Assembly: GCA_020746875.1 (NCBI GenBank)
Contig: JAGTJL010000009.1
Coordinates: 558,001 to 622,000 of the forward strand
From: Rhexocercosporidium sp. MPI-PUGE-AT-0058
Lineage: Eukaryota; Ascomycota; Leotiomycetes; Helotiales
DNA length: 64,000 bases
Direction of reading: 5' to 3'
Of this stretch, positions 48,094-59,832 are shown piece by piece. A program made the position numbers and the translations under genes. The notes beneath the pieces were generated by a model. The model made no database searches. It was not told the DNA's origin and worked only from the letters and a program-made list of their open reading frames with translations. Numbering within the stretch: position 1 is the first letter of the stretch; every line of letters begins with the position of its first letter.

Positions 48094-49742
48094 TACGATC
48101 ATTTTGTATTTCATGGCGTTTGGGAGAGGGAGGCGGTCTACGGAAAGGGGACGAATGCTGTGTATCGGGAGTTGGGGGTATTGGCGTTTAGAGCATTCCA
48201 GATCCTTATTCAGGAAATTGATGGAAGCGGCATTCTGTGAATCAACATATTCCCGCTATCTAGGCGCACTTTTCGTTCTCTCGTCCAATAGCACCGTTTA
48301 CCCAATTGACGGGATCTCCTCACACTGCACCTCGTACAAAACCCCGTAGTCAAACTCAATCTGAATTACTAAGCTTCTTAAGGGTTCGCTTCATCGGTTT
48401 CACAGAGCCCATGCTGTTCCTATTCGAATCCATACAAGCCAGATTTCCTTGGGGGGAGGTTCTCCGATTCAGACTTTCAGTTCGGTCTCTCTTTCGTGTT
48501 CCAGAGCAGGTCTAAACAACTGCCGTGAAATGTTTGACTCGAAGATGAGATGAGGCGGAGACAAAACATGCTGAAGCCCTGCAGGATCATGATTTCAGCG
48601 AACTTTGATTTCCCCTTTTCTGCGTGAGCACGGCAAGTGAGAGGAGAGCATTTGCCGATATCAACTTCGCTTACGACCCCGTGATCTTCACTCTCGTCTA
48701 GCCCGCATTTGGCTCTCCACCTTTGAGCTCTCACAACATCCATCCGTCCCGTCTCGCAGGAACATCCTCTCTCAGCGATGCCAGCATCAGCATTTCATGC
48801 ACTCGGCGAAGTCAGACCGATCCAATCATAATGCACACAAGATATTGTTCCACCCATCAGGTCCGAGGCTTTGTCACGGAAGGCCTGGCTAATACCACAC
48901 CCAGACCAACATTTACCCCTCCTCCTCCAACTTCCCATGTCAGCCACAGATGGCGGGGTCATACAATTGTGTTCGGGTCACAGTTCCCTTCCCACTTTTC
49001 ACAGAATGCCTGTACCATAGCTGCACCTTGAGCTATTCTTGCCCATAAACCCGGATGCTGACCGTTAGTATCTGCCGTACTTTTTGACTGAGTCGAGCAC
49101 ACAACAGGCATTCCAGAATCAAGTGATTGACAGCGGGCTCTAATGCCGAATGCCGATTAGGGGCTCTCCTTGTCAGAAGAGACGAAGAGGCGGGAGTGTG
49201 AGCAGGTCGTGCGCGTCACTGTTGGTCCCTGGCGAAGGAACGATGTGAGGTGGAGGCGTCGCAAGTATCTTTCGGCAGCTGTCTTATAGGACGTCCTTCC
49301 TCCCCGACCGCCCACTGCCAAGGCTAGTGCCGAAGTATCAAACGCAGGACGACGGGTGTTAGCCGTCGAGACTGAACTTACCTTTACGTGTGTGATGCGT
49401 GAGAGAAGTGTGTTACTTACGAGATGGAGCTCTGCCGGGCTGTGCCGCACGCGGGCTGCGATGTAATATATCTCGTTTCCCGTCTGCCGTTTGCCGTCTT
49501 CATGTCCCGAGACCTTGTATTTCAAGGACGGCGGTCTTTCTTATTATCCGTTGCTCAAACACGCTCAAATTCTTCTTATGTGCGCAATATTTCGCAGGTC
49601 GTCGTCTTTGAAGCTCTTTTGATATCATCTTTGGAAGTGCAAATCCTTAGCGGTTTCGAAATCGATCTGTATGTGTGAAAGATCACCGAATCATTGAGTT
49701 CAAAGGTCTCTACAAGCGGAAATAAGTTACACAGCATTCAAA
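48094..49742. other. 1.65-kb intergenic region
   Basis: SPT3 3' flank and P450 promoter. No frame with a family resemblance and no clear repeat. Confidence 0.5.
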
Positions 49743-51556
49743 ATGGCGGTTGAAACAATCGCCCTGGTGCTTTTGCACAATTGGCCAATCGTGCTAAGTG
49801 TCGCGTTTGTTGCGTATCTTGCCAGCAATCGATTCAACAGAGGACTTCAGAGATACCCAGGTCCATTTCTTGCTTCGTTGACGGATTGGTGGAGATTCTG
49901 GATTGTGTACAAGCGACGCCCTGAACTTGAGCACATCCGGTTACACGAAAAGTTGGGAAATGTGGTACGTTTGGGGCCGAACAACTTATCGTTTTCGGAC
50001 CCAAAGGCGCTGAAATCAATATATGGTCTCAACAAGGGGTTCGTGAAGGTATGTATGATGTACATTGTTCAAAGGGACAATACTGAGTGTATGAATAGTC
50101 TGAATTCTACCCCGTCCAGCAGGCTGTGGCTGGAGGACATCGTCTCCCCTCCCTTTTCAGCACAACCTCTGAGCCATTCCACGCTCAACTAAGACGAAGT
50201 GTGAACAGTGCTTTTTCCATGTCAACCCTCATCCAATATGAGCCATTCGTGGACTCCACAACGGAGCTCTTTCTTAATCAGACAGAAAAAATATTTGCCT
50301 CAACGAGAGATGGCTGCGATTTCGCGAGATGGTTGCAGTTCTATGCTTTCGATGTGATTGGCGAGATGACATACAGCAAACGACATGGTTTCCTCGAGGA
50401 GAACAAGGACGTCGATGGGATTATTGACTACATTGCGAATCTTTTCAATTACGTTGCTCCGGTACGTTTCCCGAAATCCAAAATCTCGCATCGAGTCTAA
50501 TCGCCCTCCCAGGTCGGGCAAATCCCCATCCTAGATCTCTTCTTCCTCAAGAACCCTCTCTACCTCCTCGCCGCCAAATACGGCCTCATCGATGCTACCT
50601 TCCCAGTAGCCCGCTTCGCACAACAACGCATGGCCGAGCGCTTCCCCAAAGAAAAAGACGGCGAGAAATCCGTCCTCCCATCCACCGAGCCAAAAGCCAA
50701 GTCGCAGCCAGATCTACTCTCAAAGTTCATCCAAGCCAAGACAGACCGCCCGGAATTCATGACCGACTCCCTCGTCATGACCATGGCCGTGAGCATGGCC
50801 TTCGCCGGCAGCGAAACGACCGCCATCTCCCTATCGAGCGTCTTCTATTACCTCCTCAAGAGCCCGCTGTGCATGCAAAAACTGTACCAGGAGCTCGATG
50901 AGAAGGCGAAAGAGGGTCACTTCAAGGATAATGTCCAGGGTGTCGTGACGTGGAGTGAGAGCCAGGCTCTCCCATACTTGGATGCATGTATCAAGGAGGC
51001 TTTCCGTATGCATCCCGCCCCTGGCTTGCCATTGGAACGGATCGTACCGCCAGCTGGCGCGGAGATCGCAGGGCATTTCATTAAAGGTGGTACAATCGTT
51101 GGTGTTTCCGCTTGGGTGATTCACCGGAACCGTGAGATTTTCGGCGAGGATGTCGAGGTCTTCAGGCCCGAGAGGTGGCTCGTTGATGAGAACGCCGCTG
51201 GGGGAAGAGAGGCCGAGGAGAAGAGGATTAAGGAGATGGGTGGTGTGATGTTGCAATTTGGTATGGGTGCTAGGACGTGTATTGGGAAGAATATCAGTTT
51301 GCTGGAGATTTATAAGGTGGTCCCTAGTCTGTTGAGGAGGTTCGAGGTATGTTTGCTTTCGCTTGCATCTCCTTCCCCTGTCTTTTACTCGTTGAATATA
51401 TACAAGCGGGGGAATATTCTAACGCTCAACACATAGATCCAACTCGAAGACCCGTCCAAATCCTGGATCGTCCACAACGCCTGGTTCGTACGCCAATACG
51501 GCTTCCGCACCACCTTCTCGAAGCGAGATCTCGTCCAGCCAACATCCACATCATAA
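49743..51556 (+). CDS. Cytochrome P450 monooxygenase (pisatin-demethylase-like clan)
   Basis: Heme-thiolate monooxygenase anchored in the ER. Exons 49743..50048, 50099..50461, 50513..51346 and 51437..51556 give 540 aa. The N-terminal anchor is residues about 10-28 (HNWPIVLSVAFVAYLAS), then the Pro hinge RYPGPFLASLTDWWRFW. The I-helix is AFAGSETTAISLSSVFYYLL, the ExxR is in CIKEAFRMHPAPGLPLER, the PERF-type motif is VFRPERWLVDE, and the heme loop is FGMGARTCIGKNISLLEIYK with the axial Cys. All core residues are intact. The overall pattern resembles CYP57/pisatin-demethylase-like fungal enzymes; substrate unknown. It converges with the formate dehydrogenase gene. Confidence 0.9.
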
Positions 51557-52286
51557 CACCACAATTCCTCGGCTCGCTCACCTTCTGTTGACTGAAACCC
51601 GAGCATTTCCAGCTCTCAGGCTCATCCAAAGGATGGAGTCTTGTAGGTCGCTAGCGGCGTAATATCTATCTATATCCCCCGGTCGCATTTTTGGCGTTGG
51701 TTTTCGACTGGCGTTAGCAGTTTAGCACCCGTAGCGGAATAAACAATTATATCATAAATCATACAGCATTTCAAATATCTCGTCATGTAACACGGTTCAT
51801 CCCATCCCATCCCATCCCATTTCATAAAACTCAATTTTCAACACCCAAAACGCCGCTGTCGTTACACCATCGGCAAATGCTCTTTTTGGAATTGAAGCTA
51901 TGTATGTTTGCCTGGCTATTCTACTGCCCTTCTATGTCTCCCGTTTTCGTGTCATTAGACACAAATCTGTCTTGGCATTCGGACATTCAGACATCTCAAC
52001 GCGTTGGCCACCCCAATCCCTATTTCCATTCTATTTCTTGTTCCATTGTATTTCTTGTTCCATTCTGTTCTAATGGTTTCATTTTATAATAACAATTATC
52101 TTACAACCCTACCTCCCTACCTCTATACGCCACCAATACTTCAACAAATAAAATTGTCATGCAAATAATAAAGGTTGGGATCAATTGATGTTGGTTCAAA
52201 TCATGTTCATATCATTAGGGACCAAAGCCCATGCTAAATAAAGCTACAAGTGTGAAAGAAAAGCGAACCCTCAGCTATCATCCCCT
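51557..52286. other. Convergent 3' intergenic region with short tandem repeats
   Basis: Between the P450 and FDH stops. Contains four or so CATCC units at about 51800-51820. It also has a 17-bp direct duplication (TATTTCTTGTTCCATT core) at 52031-52064. Confidence 0.6.
52031..52064. repeat. 17-bp tandem duplication
   Basis: Two adjacent copies that differ only in their first base and share TATTTCTTGTTCCATT, in the convergent P450/FDH 3' region. Confidence 0.8.
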
Positions 52287-53704
52287 TCACTTCTTGTTGC
52301 GCTCACCATAAGCCTTGGTAGCATAATCACCATCCTTGACGATTAGATCCTGTGGTCTGTAGTCGTGCTTGCCGCTCAGGTAGCTCTCCAGGATAGCCTT
52401 GGTGCCATCTGCGTATCTCTTTTGAGCATCGAGGGAGGTGCCGGACATATGGGGAACCATGGCGTTGCCGCCTCCGAATGGGTTCTTTGCGTATCTGAGT
52501 GGATGATCCTTTGGTGCTGGTTGAGGGAACCAGACGTCTCCTCCGTAACCGCGGAGGTGGCCGGACTTGAGAGCTTCGGCGACGTCTTCCTTGACGACGA
52601 TGGCACCACGTGCAGTGTTAACGAGCCATGATCCTACATCAAGTCAGTGTGTGTAAGGTCAGGAGACTAGTGAGAATTCCACATACCTGGCTTCATCTTG
52701 GAGATCAACTCCTTGTTGAAGAGACCGCGAGTCTTCTCGTGAAGTGGGCAGTTGATGGTGACAACATCGCACTGCGACAACATCTCCTCGAGGTTTTCAA
52801 CACGTCTGCATCCAATCTCCTTCTCGATCTCAGGCTTTAGTGGCTGGTAATCGAAGTAAAGGAGCTCTTTGCAGTCGAATGGCTTGAGACGTCTCAAGAC
52901 ACGCTCACCAATACGTCCAACAGCGACGGTACCGACAACCTTGCCCTCGAGATCAAACTCGTTCTTGGCCGCGGCAGCGACGTCCCACTCACCAGCTTGA
53001 ATTTGCTCGTGTGCTGGCACAAAGTTGCGGACGAGGACGAGGATGGTCATGACGACGTGCTCAGCGACTGAGACAACGTTTGAGCCAGTGACTTCGATAA
53101 CAGTGATACCGCCATTGGTCTTGTTGGCAGCGTTCAAGTCGACGTGATCGGATCCAATACCAGCAGTGATGGCAATCTTGAGCTTCTTTGCCTTTGCCAG
53201 ACGCTCAGCAGTAAGGTAGCCTGGGTGGAAACTGCTCTAGTCAGCAAGTGTTTGTCAACACGACCAGGGCTGCCTACGGTGTGGTGATGATGACCTCGGC
53301 ATCTACGAGCTCTTGGTCGAACTTTGAGTTCTCGCCCTCCTTGTCTGAAGTAGTGACGAGAGTGTGTCCTTGGTCCTCGAGCCACTTGCGGATACCGAGC
53401 TCATTCTCTGTTGTGCCTAGAAGTTCTGGAACCTGGGACACCATCAGCCATTGAAAGCCAATTGAGTGACAAGAGGGAAACTTACTTCCTCGGCGTGCTT
53501 CTTGCCGTCGTACAATACAAGTAGTACTTTGACCTTTTCACGTTTCCCCGTCAGCGTTCTGATACTTCCAAGGTTGTTGTGCCGTAATGCCAGAGCTCCC
53601 CGAGACAGCACATGGGCAGATGCCGACGGTCTCGCGGCTGTGTGGAGGGAGGATGTGAAGGCAGGACGGGCGAGACGGCAGATTGAACGAGTGAGTAATA
53701 CCAT
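52287..53704 (-). CDS. FDH1: NAD-dependent formate dehydrogenase
   Basis: Oxidises formate to CO2 with NAD+, a D-2-hydroxyacid dehydrogenase family enzyme. Exons 53486..53704, 53278..53432, 52687..53231 and 52287..52633 give 421 aa. The catalytic core starts [20 protein letters not shown]. It includes [73 protein letters not shown] (NAD fold), [20 protein letters not shown], and [20 protein letters not shown] with the catalytic His. The N-terminal roughly 56 residues ([20 protein letters not shown], then many Arg/Ser/Ala and no acids for about 50 residues) look like a mitochondrial presequence. The Neurospora enzyme as I recall it starts at the KVL core. The 5' site of intron 2 is GTAGGC, slightly off consensus. 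Confidence 0.95.
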
Positions 53705-55536
53705 TGTGTCTGATTTTGAATTGTTGGTTTGAGACTTCTCTTTTGTTTGTCTTTATGTTTTTTCGAGTGAGGTACGTGAGGAAGGCAGATTGGATTTTGT
53801 TCGAGGCTCGGGGATAGTACGGAGAGTCGAATGCGGGGTAGCTAGCTATGAGCGCACGTTAGAGATTACTTACGTAGCCGGGCTGATTGTGAGGGGTAGT
53901 GACAATGGGAGTAAGTGCCGGGTGATAGGAAGGGAAGATGGATGAATTGGGGAAAAGTCGTGGTGGAAACAGTTGGGGTTTGAAGTTAAAAAGTGAGAGT
54001 ATCAAAGAAGCGTTACATACCTTTGTCTAGAAGGCTGAGATCTGAAGAAAGTGTAGATGAGTGAAGGCCGGAGGAGGGATAGAGAAGGATGAGAAGAAAA
54101 GAAACTCAAAAGCAGACTTGTTCGGGGGAAGCTCTTTACTCTTATATATTCATGCCATGGCCTGCTCCTACCCACCCATTCTTCCATCCATCGTCAGCTT
54201 CCCCTCTCCCCTCCTCTTGGTTCGTTGTGCCGGAGCAGCCTCCAGCCTCGATTTGTCTACTTTGAGTACTTAGTGCAACGGCAAGAGGAGTACTACCGGA
54301 GCTTGATACAATTACCCACTCAAAGAGTGGTCTCGCCAGATTGTATTACAGTATCCAGTCATTCTCTCCACCCGTCGTCCTATGATCTGAGAGCTTCCTC
54401 TTCCATCCAACCAGTCAGTAGCTGTCCGGGAGAAAGTGCTTGGCCCCGTCTCCGAAATAGCTTCCAACAAGGTGCTGGTAGAGGGGTATTTTCGGTATCT
54501 TGGTCTCGGTGTGGGGAGAGCTCAGCTTCAGCTTCTCCTGCAGGAGGAAGCTCAGGTGGGATACTGGGTACACCAAGCTGAGACATACTTCAGGTACTTC
54601 TGTTGATATCTGGTGTCATCGATTGCTAACGGGGATGTCTCGGACTTTTCGGTGGTCCGCCAAAGCTTCTAAGCTTCTCTCATAGCGAGTAGCACTTTTA
54701 AGTAGCTCGGTATCTTACTTGCCGAAGATATTCTAGAATGTCTGATAAGTTAGTGTACTACATCCCCCTAGGCAGTAGGTATCTAGTCTAACAAAATTGA
54801 TGAGGAAAATTACAACTGGAAACTGGAAAAGATTTGAAATAATGTAGGTATTCGGATGTTCCAATTGTTCTGTACTCGGTATCTGGGCATCGGAATCTCA
54901 AATTGCGGGGTACAGAACGCAACCCCACCTTCCCGTCAATGAATGGATGATGATCCGCAGGGAGCAGATGATGGCAAATCTACTCCAAATGGGGATACAC
55001 TTTCCCGCCATCTGTCCTCGGAGTTTGAAGTGGCTGGCCCCAATGAGGAAACATTGAACCTTTCCGGTGCACTCCTGGTGAGCAAAACCAACTGCGCGTT
55101 GAAGTTTGTAAACAAAACTGATAAACCTCAAGACTGATCCAGGATGAGACCTGACCGCCTTCTTTCTGCCACCCGGAGTTCACCCGTCGCCTGACACTAG
55201 CGAATCCTCAGCCTTGCAGAGCTCACGATAATAGCTCTAGATACACGGGGACAAAATGCCCTCACACACCCAGCGCTTGGCGTAACGGCTACGCCGCATT
55301 TTTTCGACGTCGTCCTTTGCATTTTCAGAGCGCTCAGAAGCTACAGTAATCGGGGCCACTCTCAGCGGTGAAACAAGTCGTGTTTGATCCCTCAGATGAG
55401 GCTTGAGGCATCGGGAGAAAGCTGATTTAGCCCCAAACGACGTATTGTTTGTCCACAAGACTTCACTGTCGTTTTTCTTCATCCTTCGGTTTCAAGACTC
55501 CTCTTCCATCTACAGAAATTTTGCCAACTTGTCGAG
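53705..55536. other. 1.8-kb intergenic region
   Basis: FDH promoter and kinase upstream region. Frames up to 118 codons have no recognisable features. Confidence 0.5.
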
Positions 55537-56711
55537 ATGTCTTCGCTCTACAGGCTTGGTCAAGTTTTAAAGGGCAGTCTGGAGAGTATGTGATCTCCAA
55601 ACAAGTCCATGATACCGTTTGGTTTGCACTGTGAGTCTGCCTGTAAAGGTTGAGCTCCGGGTTCAGAAAGCTAACACCAGGACAGGAACTATTCCAGCCA
55701 AGAGCAGGTTGTGATCAAAGCAGTCCCAAACCATTACAGAGTTCAACATGAACGCGACCTTCTAAGACAATTTGAAGGGAAAGTTCCACACCTCAGGCCA
55801 ATAATCGACGAGATTCGTGATCCCGCCGAACCATTAGCCATCGCGTTAAGGCATCTCGATGACGATCTCTATAACGCGTCAAAACAAAAGATGCTTAATC
55901 GGAAAGAGCTCAAATACGTCTCTAAACGGATACTAGAGTCACTGAAAGCGCTACATCAAGAGGGTTTTGTTCATACTGGCAAATTTTACTGAGATCTTTG
56001 GGTAGTTCTGTCAACTGACATCGGAATCAGATGTCAAGTTGGACAACATTCTTGTCAACTACGTAATATATGATGCAGATAACCGCTTTTCAGCTGTGGA
56101 ACTCAGTGATTTGGGCTCTTGCTCTCAAATAGACTCCAAGTTTGCCAAAGAATGCCATAGCATAGGCGCCCCGCTTGGGAGAAGCCCCCAGGTTCTGGTC
56201 GGCGTGCCATGGAATACTGCGACTGACATCTGGTCCTTTGGACTCTGCGTATGTATTTTCTCTTTCGGTAGCTGGAGGTTTTCTCTTTTCCACCAAGAGC
56301 TAATTGTTCTTTATCATTCAGCTGATCTCGCTGATATACGGAGGCGAGTGGCATATCCTACGGCCTAAGGTGTCGTACGGCCATGAAGATTTTGACTGGC
56401 TCATTTTAGTCAACATGTTCAAATGGTTCGGAACTATCCCAGCCAAGTATCAAGAACTTATCGGCGACAATGAAGATTCAGATTCGGATAAAGTAATCCA
56501 GGCTCTTTTCAATACGGTCCCGAAGCACGACCGAGGTTCGTTCAATAGAGCCTCTCTAAAGGACATCTTTATTCAAGACCGAGACCTCATTCTCAAGATC
56601 ATGAAGATGGATCCTCGAGACAGACCAACTGCGGAAGAGTTGTTGCAAGACCCTTGGTTCGAGTTGATTGAGGAGGCTAACGTTTGGGATACGTCCAACA
56701 AGGATGTATGA
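55537..56711 (+). pseudogene. Protein kinase-like gene with a one-base frameshift near its start
   Basis: Fungal-expanded serine/threonine kinase-like family; role unknown. The intended exons appear to be 55537..55630, 55686..55978, 56031..56248 and 56322..56711. The start MSSLYRLGQVLKG is in one frame, but the continuation SGEYVISKQVHDTVWFA is in another. One base is missing around the GGG at 55572-55574. Downstream everything is intact: the beta-3 lysine in VVIKAVPNHYRV, HTDVKLDNILVN (catalytic Asp and Asn), LSDLGS in place of DFG, PQVLVGVPWNTATDIWSFGL (APE/F-helix region) and IMKMDPRDRPTAEELLQDPW. The second intron (55979..56030) begins GCAAAT, so it is GC-AG or a mutated GT. It could be an early pseudogene, a sequencing error in a G run, or a gene with a start I cannot see. 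Confidence 0.7.
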
Positions 56712-57981
56712 TGCCACATTGGAATACTTACCTCTATGACTGGAGCCTGCCTGCAGACTATCAATATCTCTGCACAGGTTCTAATTCTCACACATGCTCC
56801 ACGGGGGGCTACATTGAAGGAACTAACACGATGTCACGTGACTAGAAACACATTCTTAGCTGATGAGCTCCCATGTATATATATTCGGGTGGTACGCTCA
56901 CTGATTGAACTACTCGCAGTTCAACTAATATTCTCACATAGTCTTTGGAATCAAGCTCTCTTGACTACGATACAAGAATCCCCTCTTACTCTGTTGCAAG
57001 TCTCTGTTCAAGTATCACGTAGGAAGGCCACTTCCTGTAGTCGAGAACCTCTCTCAACTCTGCTTTGTTCCTAACAATCATATCCTCTCTGCCCGTCCAT
57101 GCCGAGCGCCACATGCTTTACCAAGTCTTTCATCCATGTCAAGCTGTGGATCGAAACTGGTAGATCTAATTTCAAGTTATCTTCCACAAACTGGTACCAG
57201 AGAGCTAGTTGTCTCTGACAATTTCGCTTCGTGCCATCATCTTCAAGGCCTTTCAGTACTGGCTTGTCGTTTACTATTCCTGTATCCTTCTAAGTGCCCT
57301 TCGCTCTCTCGATTGAAATATGCTTCTGGATTCTGCTCTCTCGCTATATTCTGGCTGGAGAAGAAATATGATATTAATGTTTAAGTATGCTGTAAGTAAG
57401 ATAAACAGAGGCTATAAAGACTTTATATTGGACTTGATGAGAAGAGAATAAAGGGAGACGAAGAATAAGAAGACCGGTTTGATAACGAATTAACGTATCA
57501 ACTGAAGATTCTGGAGAGAAGGGGGAAATGGATTTTTCTGCTTAATATGAAACTAGTGATACGGAGAGGACAACGCCATAGATATAATCTAACTACTAGC
57601 ATCCCATCTAGATAGCTATGCCTAAGGGGCCTCATCCTACTGCATTAGCAAGCCGCTCCCTGAAGAACTGGGCCTACGAGTGTGAGACTGAGCGAAAGTA
57701 TGAGCAGCCTGAGGTAGCAAGATTCGAGCTTGAGCGACTATGACTGAGTCTAAGGTGACTACGGAGTATGAGCGAGCGTGCGTTGAGGCGGTGCAAACGT
57801 GAGCGTATTGAGCCGAGTAAGATTTTGCTGAGTCAACGAGGCTGTATCGACGACCCGAGTTAGGACGTGGGTGCGGGCACTTTATCCCAGTCAATAATTA
57901 GCATGTGAAAAGCAACAAACACCATCATCACCACAACCTCACTCCCTTTCTCTCATCACCAATCCCAGTAACACCAGAAAA
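56712..57981. other. 1.27-kb intergenic region
   Basis: Kinase 3' flank and NAA30 promoter. At 57650-57850 there are irregular recurrences of TGAGCGA/TATGAGCG-like words, with no clear unit length. No gene recognised. Confidence 0.5.
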
Positions 57982-58697
57982 ATGGCAGAAGCATCCAGCA
58001 ATCCGTCAATCGAGCCACAAGCCAAACCAACACAAGGAGAGATCCCTTCCGAGCTACGCTACATCCAATACGAGCACGCGCTGGAGAAAAAATACCTCCC
58101 CTCCATCCGCGCCATCATCTCCAAGGATCTGAGCGAGCCGTACAGTATTTACGTGTATAGGTATTTTCTGTATCAATGGGGGGATTTATGTTTTATGGTA
58201 CGTTCTTTCATTACTTTTCCTTTTTCTTTTCCCTTGCATCTCCAATGGATCTGTCGGTTCTGTTAGGATTCGCATGGCATGATTGATGCCACATTTCTGA
58301 CCTGATCTGATCGAAATTACAGACCCTCAACCCCTCCACAGACACCCTCATCGGTGTAATAGTCTGCAAGCTCGAGACCCACCAATCGCACTCCCCGCCC
58401 ACCCTCCGTGGCTACATCGCCATGCTCGCTGTCTCCTCCACCTACCGCAACCACGGGATAGCCACGACCCTCGTGCGGAAAGCTATCGACGCCATGATCG
58501 AGCGGGGTGCGGACGAAGTCGTCCTCGAGACGGAGGAGACGAATGTACCCGCTATGAAATTATATGAGCGCCTGGGGTTTATTAGGAGCAAGAAGCTGCA
58601 TCGGTATTATTTGAATGGGAATAGTGCGTATAGGTTGGTGTTGCATTTGAAGAGAGTGGGGGATATGATTGGGGAGGGGGATCCGGGGATGATTTGA
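57982..58697 (+). CDS. NAA30: N-alpha-acetyltransferase 30, NatC catalytic subunit
   Basis: Acetylates the N-terminal Met of ML-/MI-/MF-/MW-starting proteins as part of NatC (yeast Mak3), on ribosomes. Exons 57982..58197 and 58323..58697 give 196 aa. The N-terminus is disordered; the fold starts at [20 protein letters not shown], then [33 protein letters not shown] and [20 protein letters not shown] (acetyl-CoA loop RNHGIA) follow, then [40 protein letters not shown] and [20 protein letters not shown], matching Mak3 closely. Codon third positions go from C-rich to G-rich through exon 2. Confidence 0.95.
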
Positions 58698-59832
58698 GGG
58701 TAGGTGGGGGGAGATGAGGTATGATTAATGAATGGATGGATGAATTTATTCCCCAAGGGAAAACGATCGCCTGTATACTTCCACGAGCTGCCTACCGTCG
58801 ACTTATCTGGCACCCCAAGAACACAATTCCGAGAGCGAAAGTCACGGATGGGGAGCAACCAGTCCGAATGTCAAATTTTGCATTGAGGACGGTCAGGTTT
58901 GCCTCGGAATCGTGGGAAGGGAAAGGGCGTGTTGACAGATCGTTCAAGAGGCCTTGCTAGACTCCGACCGTGCAAGAAACTGTCGGTGCAGGGTTTGCAG
59001 GTTGGATTATATCTTCTGAAGTTGTCAAAGAGCATTCGATATCTAGCGATGTTTTAAGACTTCTGGGGACGCTGAAAGAACGGACATGAAGAGTAAGACG
59101 TAGCCGCAAGTGTAAGGTCCAGCTATACTACCAATGTACCATAGGGACAAACTCTCTGTGAGGTTTCTCTTCCCTCTTTTTCCCAGTATTGCATTTTATC
59201 TCATACTTTCATGAAGCAAAGTTTTGTTTCCGGGACGGGGAGGTACTCACAATATCTATATCTGACAAGGAGATCTGAAGAGTCAAGATTGCGGGTCGGA
59301 TTATCTCATGTGAGAACGGACGTTCGTCGTTGAGGTGAGCTCTCCCATCTCTCCTCTTGCAAGTTGACGTGTGGGTTGTCTACATGGTCGCAGCATTTAA
59401 GCTCATATGATTCCTTTCAGGAAGCTGATAAGTCTCGCGAGACTGCTCACGAGATAAAACTCACATCAAGTCAAGAACGAGAGGGTATGCGAGTCTGGCA
59501 TCTGATCTCAGGTCGATGGAAAGTATTGAAGCACGGTTTGGTTGAGATGAGGCTTGTTTGCCTTCGCCTTTTTGCTTGCTGCATCTCCAGCTCAAAGTCA
59601 TGTCATGTTTCTCACACAGGGGGAGCGAGGAGGGTGATGGACGGCCATCACTGCCAATTTGAAGAAGGGAATAAGAGCATATCCATTTTTTATAAGAATA
59701 ACAAATCCATCCAGAGAATCAATCCTACAACAAACGCAAACTCGGTCTTCCATCTTGACGATCTATCAGTGTATCCAGATCTATGGCCTTGCCTCGACTG
59801 CACCAACACGATCTAAGCAGATCACCAAGAAC
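58698..59832. other. Convergent 3' intergenic region, 1.1 kb
   Basis: Between the stops of NAA30 and the HAD gene; nothing recognised. A plus-strand frame from 59659 running antisense through the HAD gene is a shadow. Confidence 0.5.

Noticed and set aside
48038..48349. Read-through extension of SPT3 beyond 48037
   Set aside because: The extra roughly 100 residues do not resemble Spt3; a GTTTGT...CTCCCAG intron leads to a stop that matches the family length.
57650..57850. Recurring TGAGCGA-like words as a possible tandem array
   Set aside because: Spacing and sequence vary too much for a defined repeat unit.
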